Assembly: GCA_001941025.1 (NCBI GenBank)
Contig: MSHE01000032.1
Span: 1 to 64,000, forward strand
Reading direction: 5' to 3'
From: Lachnospiraceae bacterium Zagget3
Lineage (GTDB): Bacteria > Bacillota_A > Clostridia > Lachnospirales > Lachnospiraceae
DNA: 64,000 bases
In this document: one piece after another, positions 15,445 through 22,442 of the stretch
How the letters are laid out: each line of letters begins with the position of its first letter
Position numbering within the stretch: position 1 is the stretch's first letter
Program-made: the position numbers and the translations under genes
Notes under the pieces: model-generated
Seen by the model: only the letters and a program-made list of their open reading frames with translations
Databases searched by the model: none
Told to the model about the DNA's origin: nothing

Positions 15445-16683
15445 TCATTGCAATTGACGAAGCAGCGCGATCGTTCGTTCCAACGCGTCGACGCAGGTGT
15501 CCAGCTCTTCCCCGGTGTTGTAAAAGGCCGGGGAAATACGCAGCACACTGTCCACTCCCGCTCTGTTCAGAAGCGGCTGCGCGCAGAGATTTCCGGAGCG
15601 TAAAGCAATCCCCTGCTTGTCCAAAAAGCTGGCCAGGTCATAGGCATGGAAGGAATTTCCCACTATGGAAATACAGCTCTCGCGTTTTTTCGGATGATAG
15701 AGTATGCGGATTCCATCCACGCGGTTTAAGCGGTCTTCGAGATAGGACAAGAGGGCGGATTCGTATGCCGACAAAGCATCCATTCCCGCCTCCTCCAGAT
15801 AGCGGATGGTCTCTCCAAAAGCAACAATCCCTTCTATATTCGGAGTTCCTGCCTCCAAACGAAAGGGCAGGCTTCCAAACGTGGTCTCCCGTTCCGTTAC
15901 CACATCGACCATTCCGCCGCCGTAGCGAAGCGGTTCCAATGATTCCAGGACATCGCGCCTGCCGTACAGGACCCCCACTCCCGTGGGGCCAGCCATTTTA
16001 TGAGCGGAAAACGCATAGAGATCACAGCCGGTTTCCGTCACCATACACGGCGCGTGGCGCACGCCCTGCGCGCCGTCAATCAGCACCAGAGAGCCATGCG
16101 CGTGGCACAGCTTTGCAATCTCTTTCACCGGGTTCACGGCTCCCGTTACATTGGAAATCTGAGTCACGGCTGTCAAGACCACATGATGTTCCTTTAAAAG
16201 CGCTTCCAGGGCGTCCAGATCCAGATCGCCGTCTTCGTCCACCGGAACAGTCAAAAACCGGCTTCCCGTCTGCCGGCAGATCTGCTGCCAGGGAACATAG
16301 TTGGAATGATGTTCCATCTGTGTGGAAAGGATGACGTCACCGGGGCAGAGGCGACCCCGCAGACCGTTTGCCGACAGCGAGACCGACTCCGTGGTACCGC
16401 TGGTAAAAATGATTTCCTCCGCCTCGTCCGCATGCAAAAAAGAGGCCGTCCGTTTTCGTGTCTCCTCCACATCCATGGTCGCGCGGGAACTGAAATAATG
16501 CGCGCCCCGATGAATGTTGGAATGACGGTTCGCGATATAGTCTTCCATGCAGCGGATCACGCGCGCCGGCTGCTGCGTCGTTGCCGCATTGTCCAGATAG
16601 ATGAGCGGCTTCCCGTAAGCGGTTTGCCGCAGCATGGGAAAATCGTCGCGCCATGGGTTTTGGGATAACAAATTGTTTTCCAT
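15445..16683 (-). CDS. SufS/CsdA-type (group II) cysteine desulfurase
   Basis: This 412-residue PLP enzyme should take sulfur from L-cysteine as a persulfide, releasing alanine. The PLP lysine is K229 in SAHKMAGPTGVG, the stacking histidine is H125 in QMEHHSN, and the persulfide cysteine is C367 in RSGNLCAQP (RSGHHCAQP in typical SufS). Group II enzymes can also use selenocysteine or cysteine sulfinate. No sufBCD genes are nearby. The likely partner is the SufE gene at 20298. ATG 16683 is used; an earlier ATG at 16737 lies against its own -10 box. Confidence 0.88.
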   Translation of the reverse strand: MENNLLSQNPWRDDFPMLRQTAYGKPLIYLDNAATTQQPARVIRCMEDYIANRHSNIHRGAHYFSSRATMDVEETRKRTASFLHADEAEEIIFTSGTTESVSLSANGLRGRLCPGDVILSTQMEHHSNYVPWQQICRQTGSRFLTVPVDEDGDLDLDALEALLKEHHVVLTAVTQISNVTGAVNPVKEIAKLCHAHGSLVLIDGAQGVRHAPCMVTETGCDLYAFSAHKMAGPTGVGVLYGRRDVLESLEPLRYGGGMVDVVTERETTFGSLPFRLEAGTPNIEGIVAFGETIRYLEEAGMDALSAYESALLSYLEDRLNRVDGIRILYHPKKRESCISIVGNSFHAYDLASFLDKQGIALRSGNLCAQPLLNRAGVDSVLRISPAFYNTGEELDTCVDALERTIALLRQLQ

Positions 16684-16737
16684 AGTTCCGATTCCTTCGC
16701 AATAGATTTCGGGCTGTCGTCCCGACAGGTTTCTCAT

Positions 16738-16766
16738 ATTATAGGATCGATCGGGAGCAAATGCAA
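16738..16766 (-). promoter_or_regulatory. Promoter of the cysteine desulfurase gene
   Basis: On the minus strand TTGCAT (16766-16761) and TATAAT (16743-16738) are 17 nt apart. This promoter is closer to consensus than the others in the cluster and has no clear copy of the shared box. Confidence 0.65.
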
Positions 16767-16843
16767 CAGATTTCGAAGGCGGAAATACAAAGAAAATCCA
16801 AGTAAAAAGGATATGTATGTTTTTCTAATAATCCGCTTTGAAA

Positions 16844-16889
16844 TTTGTAATTCTATCTAAAGACTTTTCCAAGTCTGCTGTGCTAATCT
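16844..16889 (+). promoter_or_regulatory. Transporter-gene promoter with shared operator box
   Basis: TTTGTAATTCTAT (16844-16856), 3 nt, AAGACT (16860-16865), then 18 nt to TAATCT (16884-16889). AGACTT/AAGTCT form a small dyad at 16861-16876 over the -35. The 280-nt region between the desulfurase and transporter genes holds this promoter and the opposite one; I see nothing else in it. Confidence 0.6.
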
Positions 16890-16963
16890 TAATCAACAAA
16901 TCCTACGAGCGAACGCAGAAAACATTTTGTTTTACATAAAGCAAGAGGAGGTTTGAAAATTTT

Positions 16964-18427
16964 ATGAAGGCTTTAAGCAAAAGAAAAAATTATGTTCACT
17001 ATTTGGTCGCGTTGGCGATTGGTATTGTGATTGCGGTTGTTCTGAAGCCAAACAACGGATTATCTGTCTATGGTGTTCGGATTATCGCAATCCTAATACC
17101 GGTCCTCTATCTGTGGCTGACAGTGAACATACACTGGACCAGTCTGCTGGCCCTGGGGCTGGTAGTACTGGTGACCTGCGCGCCGATCGCGGCCGACAGC
17201 GCCATGACGGCAAACGAGGTATGGGCCGGTTCGATGGGACATTTCGTCGTCTTAACCGTTCTGGTCTATATGGTACTCAATGTGTGTCTAAAAGAGACGG
17301 GGGTAATTGATAAAATTGCCTTCTGGTTTATATCGCGGAAGTTTGTCCAGGGAAGGCCCTATGCGTTCATGGCCATGTTCTTTGCGTCCAATGTCATCAT
17401 CGGGCTGTTCATGGACAATATGTCTCTGGCTGTTATCTACATCGGAATCACAGAGGTCTTGTGCAAATCGATGGGGTTAAAAAAAGGCGATCCTTTCTAT
17501 ACCTGCATGTTTGCGGGTGTGATGTGGGGGAATGTCATCCTTTCTATCGCCTCCCCGATCGCGCATACCCTGCCGCTGATCATCATGGGCCTTGCGGAAT
17601 CTCAGCTTGGCATCACGATCACCTTCGCGCAGTGGCTTATGGTCGGCATACCGTTTACAGGGGTCATGTGGGGTGTGATCATGCTGGTGGCCCGCATATG
17701 GCACCCGGACACTTCCGCATTCAAAAATTTTGATGTAGAAAAGATTCGTAGAGAAAGTAAGCCTCTGGGGAAAGACGGAAGGATCGCAACGCTCGTCTTT
17801 ATTTTGGTTATCTTCTTCGTATTGGCACCGTCATTTTTCAAAAATGTATCACCGTTTTTCTCCTATTTGAACAATGCGGGCGTTGCGATTCCTGCTATTT
17901 GCGCGGTTGTTGCTTTGGCCGTCATTCAGATAAACGGAAAACCGATTTTGAATGTTCCGAAAGCGATGAGCCAGGTCCCCTGGCCTCCGTTGATCTTTGC
18001 AGGAACCGTGAGTTTATTTGCCTCACCTTTGTCCAGTGAAGTGTTCGGTATCAATGTATGGCTCGGCAACATATTAACGCCGATGGTAACCGGGATGTCG
18101 TCGATCCTTATCATCATCATACTGATGGCGCTGGCACTGGTTATGACAAACTTCTTGTCCAACACGGTGACGATGACGATCTTCTTCAATATCGGCGTCA
18201 TACTGCTGGCAACAACAGGAAATGTCAACATGGCAGCCTTTACGATTATTATCGCGCTGGTCTCATCCATGGCAACGGTAACACCGACGGCATCGGTTCC
18301 GGCACCCTTCTTCTTTGGACCGGAACATGTCACGATGAAAAACACGATACGATACAGCATACCGTTTGCCGTATGTTCGTTCTTTGTCTGCCTGATGTTC
18401 CTGCCGTTCGCAAGTGCGGTCATCTGA
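16964..18427 (+). CDS. SLC13/DASS-type anion transporter
   Basis: This 487-residue protein has about twelve membrane segments. Duplicated substrate-loop features of the divalent-anion:sodium symporter/ArsB-NhaD superfamily are visible as SIASPIAHTLPLIIMG in the first half and FLSNTVTMTIF plus TVTPTASVPAP in the second; SNT is the sodium/carboxylate motif. Family members carry dicarboxylates, tricarboxylates or sulfate. The exact ligand here is unknown, but its place between a desulfurase and a regulator suggests uptake of the cluster's substrate. GAGGAGG lies upstream of the ATG. A terminator follows. Confidence 0.8.
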   Translation: MKALSKRKNYVHYLVALAIGIVIAVVLKPNNGLSVYGVRIIAILIPVLYLWLTVNIHWTSLLALGLVVLVTCAPIAADSAMTANEVWAGSMGHFVVLTVLVYMVLNVCLKETGVIDKIAFWFISRKFVQGRPYAFMAMFFASNVIIGLFMDNMSLAVIYIGITEVLCKSMGLKKGDPFYTCMFAGVMWGNVILSIASPIAHTLPLIIMGLAESQLGITITFAQWLMVGIPFTGVMWGVIMLVARIWHPDTSAFKNFDVEKIRRESKPLGKDGRIATLVFILVIFFVLAPSFFKNVSPFFSYLNNAGVAIPAICAVVALAVIQINGKPILNVPKAMSQVPWPPLIFAGTVSLFASPLSSEVFGINVWLGNILTPMVTGMSSILIIIILMALALVMTNFLSNTVTMTIFFNIGVILLATTGNVNMAAFTIIIALVSSMATVTPTASVPAPFFFGPEHVTMKNTIRYSIPFAVCSFFVCLMFLPFASAVI

Positions 18428-18497
18428 TCTGCCATCTGAGGCGGGAAGACGGGCAAAGCTTTTGACGGGTCCTGTCGCCCCGTAAAATTCCCCCTTT

Positions 18498-18557
18498 GGG
18501 TTGCCGCGTCAGCCGATGAAATGTTTCCTCATTGACTGAGCGGCAGCCCTGTTTTTT
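18498..18557 (+). terminator. Terminator of the transporter gene
   Basis: GGGTTGCCGC-GTCAG pairs with CTGA-GCGGCAGCCC across a loop of about 20 nt and is followed by a T6 run at 18552-18557. Confidence 0.75.
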
Positions 18558-18570
18558 AATAAAATTTTTA

Positions 18571-18620
18571 TTTGAAACGGAAAAATTTAATTTGAAACGG
18601 AAAAATTTAATTTGAAATCG
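18571..18620 (+). repeat. 20-bp tandem repeat upstream of the PucR-type gene
   Basis: The unit TTTGAAACGGAAAAATTTAA occurs exactly twice (18571-18590, 18591-18610), and a third partial copy begins at 18611 as TTTGAAATCG. The third copy supplies the -35 hexamer of the regulator's promoter, so the array is likely a protein-binding site. The remaining part of this 279-nt intergenic region holds the transporter terminator and the promoter. Confidence 0.8.
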
Positions 18621-18641
18621 CATCCCATTCTGTAATATAAT
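18612..18641 (+). promoter_or_regulatory. Promoter of the PucR-type regulator
   Basis: TTGAAA (18612-18617) and TATAAT (18636-18641) are 18 nt apart. A minus-strand TTTGTAATTATAT at 18647-18635 covers the -10, so a protein bound there would block transcription; this fits negative autoregulation. Confidence 0.7.
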
Positions 18642-18706
18642 TACAAAAATCACTCTGCATTGAATATGGTAAATATACGTAAAAACAAAAGAAAGGAGGT
18701 CCAAAA

Positions 18707-20287
18707 ATGAATGCCAGATACAGCATTCCATTGACTGTTTTGTTAGACGCTTTACTCATTCCCTATGAAGTGCATCCTTTTTGGGATGATCAGGCAAGAT
18801 TCGATGAAATCATACTGTATAGCCCGCATCATGAAAATTTTTCGGACAAAGGACTGGTCATAGGCAATATGTCCGAGATCCTCGCCGTGCATGAGAAGTT
18901 TCCGCAGATTCACTTTCTGTGTCGAAATGACTGTGAAGCCCTCCTTCCGGAGACAGAAAAAAACAAACGAAATATCATCCTGCTGAGTCCCCATCTGCCG
19001 CTTGAAGAAGTCCATAATAAAGTCATATGCGTATGGCAGCGACTGCAGCAATGGAACACCGATATGATGATTTCCGTACTGAAAGGAGATCCGCTGCAGA
19101 AGCTGTTGGATTTAAGCGAGCCGATCATTGGAAACTTTATCGTTATCATGGATTCGGCATTTCGTCTTCTGGCGGACACCAAACATATTGCGATAGACGA
19201 TGAGGTCAGCAACAGACTGCTTACAAACGGATATCATGAGTCGCAAACACTGAAACGATTTATTGAGCTTCGCAGGATTGAAGAATTTGAGACGCGGGAC
19301 GATCTGGTCATAACCACGGATCACTCAATGTGCGAGTATGATACGATCAAGCGAATCTTTCACAAAAACGGCAGTATCTGTCTCTATGTGGTCATGCACT
19401 GCAACAACCATAAAGTCACGCCTGGGCTTTTGGATTTATTTCAACAGTTGTTGACCTATATCTATGCCAATTACGAAAAAAATTCGTCCCGTGCGTTCTC
19501 TACCGCTCTTGCGATTGAGTTTATTACGGAATTGCTGGAGGGAAAAATCTCTACGTTGGATGATTCCATACATCAGTCCGCCAAGATCAATCTTCCCCTT
19601 CGGCAAAACTACTGTCTGTTTGCGGTCGCGTTTCATGACAGTACCAACATCCCGTTTGATAGTCTGGTCCTGCTGCTTTCGGAACAGTTGGTTTCGTCCT
19701 ATGTGATATGTTATCAACGGAACATACTCATCATCTGCAATATAAAGGATGGCCAGCTGTTGGAGGATGTAAAGGCGAAAACCTTTAAAGTCTTGGAAAA
19801 ACAATTGGATAAAAACGCATGCACCATCGGCATGAGCAATGCGATGGATAACCTGTGGCAGATATCGACAGCCCTGGAACAGGCGAACTGCGCGATAGAA
19901 TATGGATCACACAGAGTGAACACCTATCCGGTCTCCCTCTATGATTTTGAAGAAAGTTTTCTGGCGACGATTGTGTCAAAGAGCTTTTGCGCTTCCGAAA
20001 AGATGTTTGAAAATTGTTTTATGGTCAACGCGATCCGCAAGATCTCCGAATATGACCGGGCGCACAGTACCAGCATGTTGGAGACGCTGGAAACCTACTT
20101 AAACTGCGAGAAAAAAGCGACGGTTGTCAGTAAGCTGTTGAATATGCACCGAAACACCGTGCTGTATCAAATCGAACGGATTCAGGATATTCTGGATATC
20201 TCTCTGAAAGATCAAAGTATCTGCCTTAAATTGCAATTGGGATTGTTGGTCAGATCGGCAGGCCTGCATAAATGGCTGCAGCCATAG
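18707..20287 (+). CDS. PucR-type helix-turn-helix transcriptional regulator
   Basis: This 526-residue protein ends in the PucR/CdaR-type helix-turn-helix (about 461-500, with YLNCEKKATVVSKLL and MHRNTVLYQIERIQ). The N-terminal 450 residues form a long sensor region with no membrane segments. PucR-type proteins usually activate catabolic or uptake genes in response to a small molecule. The nearby promoters share an operator-like box that this protein is the best candidate to bind. Base use is visibly more A+T-rich than in flanking housekeeping genes. AAAGGAGG precedes ATG 18707. Confidence 0.85.
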   Translation: MNARYSIPLTVLLDALLIPYEVHPFWDDQARFDEIILYSPHHENFSDKGLVIGNMSEILAVHEKFPQIHFLCRNDCEALLPETEKNKRNIILLSPHLPLEEVHNKVICVWQRLQQWNTDMMISVLKGDPLQKLLDLSEPIIGNFIVIMDSAFRLLADTKHIAIDDEVSNRLLTNGYHESQTLKRFIELRRIEEFETRDDLVITTDHSMCEYDTIKRIFHKNGSICLYVVMHCNNHKVTPGLLDLFQQLLTYIYANYEKNSSRAFSTALAIEFITELLEGKISTLDDSIHQSAKINLPLRQNYCLFAVAFHDSTNIPFDSLVLLLSEQLVSSYVICYQRNILIICNIKDGQLLEDVKAKTFKVLEKQLDKNACTIGMSNAMDNLWQISTALEQANCAIEYGSHRVNTYPVSLYDFEESFLATIVSKSFCASEKMFENCFMVNAIRKISEYDRAHSTSMLETLETYLNCEKKATVVSKLLNMHRNTVLYQIERIQDILDISLKDQSICLKLQLGLLVRSAGLHKWLQP

Positions 20288-20308
20288 GTTTCACGACCTA
20301 TGGCTGCA
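20277..20308. terminator. Perfect palindromic stem-loop shared by two converging genes
   Basis: TGCAGCCATAGGT (20277-20289) and its exact complement (20296-20308) enclose a 6-nt loop. The arms encode the last codons and stop of both genes, so each protein ends Leu-Gln-Pro. No T-run flanks it on either side, so termination efficiency is uncertain. Confidence 0.7.
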
Positions 20309-20738
20309 AAGCCTGCGAATCTTTCTCTGAGGCAAAATCCTGAATCTTTTTTATCACTTCATGAATGCCCTGAAAGCGATCCGTCGAAATCTGTTCTTTT
20401 ATACAGGTCTCTTCAATAAAACGGGGATGGTACGCGCGGATCTCTTCCGGTGAACGGTTATCCAACAAAGAAACAATCACCGCCAGAATCCCCCGGATGA
20501 TCATCGCGTCACTGTCCGCGCAGACTCTTATTTTCCCGTCTTTTGCATGCAATAAAAGCCACACGCCTGATTGACAGCCCCGGACCCGGTTGGATTCCGA
20601 ACGCTTCTCCGGCGGTATAGGGGGAAGGCCCGAGGAAATCTGCAGCAGGTATTCATACTGTAAAAACCAGTCGTTTAACAGATTCAGGTCCTCGATATAA
20701 GTGTCTTCCAGTTCACGAATCGACATAACATCTGACAT
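20298..20738 (-). CDS. SufE-family sulfur acceptor
   Basis: This 146-residue protein has the SufE active-site segment NRVRGCQSGVWL; C55 accepts the persulfide from a SufS-type desulfurase and the SufE fold passes it on. The C-terminal GIHEVIKKIQDFA helix also fits. Bacillota normally pair SufS with SufU, so a SufE here is unusual and suggests a dedicated, perhaps acquired, pathway. It lies 48 nt downstream of paralogue B in the same operon. Its 3' end is part of the palindrome shared with the PucR-type gene. Confidence 0.88.
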   Translation of the reverse strand: MSDVMSIRELEDTYIEDLNLLNDWFLQYEYLLQISSGLPPIPPEKRSESNRVRGCQSGVWLLLHAKDGKIRVCADSDAMIIRGILAVIVSLLDNRSPEEIRAYHPRFIEETCIKEQISTDRFQGIHEVIKKIQDFASEKDSQALQP

Positions 20739-20786
20739 AACCGTGCTGTCTCTCCCCTCAACTGCGTCTATTATTTTCCGCAGGTG

Positions 20787-22316
20787 TTACACGCGCACGA
20801 CCGCAAGGCCAAGGCACTCACCCATAAGTTCCAGTTCTTTCGTATAATCTCCGTATACAAACGGCAGATGGTTCCCGAAGTAAAGCTGGGCATTATAAAA
20901 TTTCTCCTGATCGGCGACACGGTAGACCACATACCCGTTACAGTTATCCAAGTCATAATCTCCGCCCGCGACGATCGTTCCCTTCCCTACAAATAATTTT
21001 GTACAGTCCGGGGAGATGCGGCAGATCGTCAGATCCTGCCCCGCGTCTTTTCTAAAGTCATAGCGCAGTACCGCACCGAACCCCTGATCGTAGGCGAAAT
21101 GGCTCACCCTGTAATGCGAATTCTCTCCATTGATTCCACGGAGCTTTCGATTTGGTACGGAATGGGAAGCATGATAGAGGTTGGTCAGATCTTCCACCCC
21201 TTCCAGGTCTTCTATATGGAAGCGCCGCATGGGGCGAATCGTGCCGTCCTCATAAACCAGCGGATTTGTATTTCCCATAAACGGAGCCTGCCCGGAAATG
21301 GCAGACAGAATCAACATGGTCACCACACCGTCTACATCATACTCACAGGCAGACGGGATCCCCTGCTCGTTTAAAAGGGAATGCGTCAGGCAAAATGTAA
21401 ACTGCAGCTCATTCATTCTCCTGGTGGAACAGGTGTCCGGACAGGGAATCGTAAAGCCACAGCAATCATTGAGATCCAACAGTTTTTTTACTTCCACATA
21501 GGCTTTGCAGGAATTTACCATAAACTGGCGTTCGATGTGCGTGTCATCCGCGCCTCCCAGGATTTCGTCCGCCAGTCGCTCTGCTTCCTGTATATCCTCT
21601 TCGGTAATGTTTGGGGTGTTCATCCTTCCCGGAGTGGTATGGTTTCCCTCCTCCGGCAAAGGCTGCATATAATCCAGAAGCTCATGCAGGTTGATAAAAC
21701 GGAATCGCGTTCCGAATTTTTCGGTTGCCCGCTCCAAAGAAAGAAAGGTATCGTTTGCGCTTTTGGACACATTGGAATCAAAACGAACGGCGAGCAATAC
21801 ATTGGCCTTCTGTACCGCTTTGCGCGCGCGCAGGACGATTAACGTCTTTGCGACCCCTTCCCAGGTCAGCGGCGCGTAGACCTCCAAACCCAGATTTTTA
21901 ATGACCGCGGTCACCGCAGTCAGGTCGCAGCAGGTTGCAGGGTCTTGGATGATCGGTTTTTTCGTGCGTTGGGCGAGTTCGATTACGATCGCGCTGCGGG
22001 CGATTCCAGCGGATATCAGATACAGATCAATGTCTTTTTCATCTGTTGTCATGGTCTCAAAGGCGCTTTCCGGAAGTCTCCAATCGTCATGGCACGGGAT
22101 GTACACCGGCTGAAGCAGCTCCACGGAATCCGGCATATTTTCCACCACGGTATCAAAAAATTGCTGCTTGAGTTCCTGCGCCAGAATCTTTTCATACTCC
22201 GGCTTCAACGCCTCCCCTTTGCCAAATCGGCATGGCCCTTCGTAGTAATACTGATGTTCCAGACCCAAAAAGACAGGTTTTACATTTAATTTGACGTCAA
22301 TTCCTTTGGTAATCAT
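20787..22316 (-). CDS. L-fucose-isomerase-like protein, paralogue B
   Basis: This 509-residue protein is collinear with paralogue A. Key positions: C286 and C287, C292, C296, C309, C324; E325 and D327 in CEYD; N349 in MGNTN where FucI-fold enzymes usually have a metal aspartate; H382 in LYHASHS; and NHLPFVYGDYTKELE at the end. The conserved acidic and histidine residues suggest a metal site; the conserved cysteines suggest a thiol, persulfide or Fe-S role. Function unknown. AGGAGG lies 5 nt before ATG 22316. SufE follows in the same operon. Confidence 0.65.
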   Translation of the reverse strand: MITKGIDVKLNVKPVFLGLEHQYYYEGPCRFGKGEALKPEYEKILAQELKQQFFDTVVENMPDSVELLQPVYIPCHDDWRLPESAFETMTTDEKDIDLYLISAGIARSAIVIELAQRTKKPIIQDPATCCDLTAVTAVIKNLGLEVYAPLTWEGVAKTLIVLRARKAVQKANVLLAVRFDSNVSKSANDTFLSLERATEKFGTRFRFINLHELLDYMQPLPEEGNHTTPGRMNTPNITEEDIQEAERLADEILGGADDTHIERQFMVNSCKAYVEVKKLLDLNDCCGFTIPCPDTCSTRRMNELQFTFCLTHSLLNEQGIPSACEYDVDGVVTMLILSAISGQAPFMGNTNPLVYEDGTIRPMRRFHIEDLEGVEDLTNLYHASHSVPNRKLRGINGENSHYRVSHFAYDQGFGAVLRYDFRKDAGQDLTICRISPDCTKLFVGKGTIVAGGDYDLDNCNGYVVYRVADQEKFYNAQLYFGNHLPFVYGDYTKELELMGECLGLAVVRV

Positions 22317-22348
22317 GTTTTCCTCCTGCGTGAAAAATTTATTATAAA

Positions 22349-22394
22349 AGGATAACATGACTGCCGCGCCTGCGTCTTCGTATAAAATTACAAA
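22349..22394 (-). promoter_or_regulatory. Paralogue B promoter with shared operator box
   Basis: On the minus strand TTTGTAATTTTAT (22394-22382), 3 nt, AAGACG (22378-22373), then 17-18 nt to a weak -10 (TTATCC or TATCCT, 22355-22349). Both -35 and -10 are poor, as expected for an activator-dependent promoter. Confidence 0.55.
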
Positions 22395-22442
22395 TTTGAA
22401 AAAAATTTTTAAGAGAATCTGCCAACCTGCAGAAAAACGAAA

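Noticed and set aside
18571..18620. CRISPR array
   Set aside because: The repeats are directly adjacent with no spacers and no cas genes are in the window.
20298..20738. Complete SUF Fe-S assembly operon
   Set aside because: Only SufS and SufE homologues are present; sufB, sufC, sufD and sufU are absent, so the pair was not called a housekeeping SUF system.
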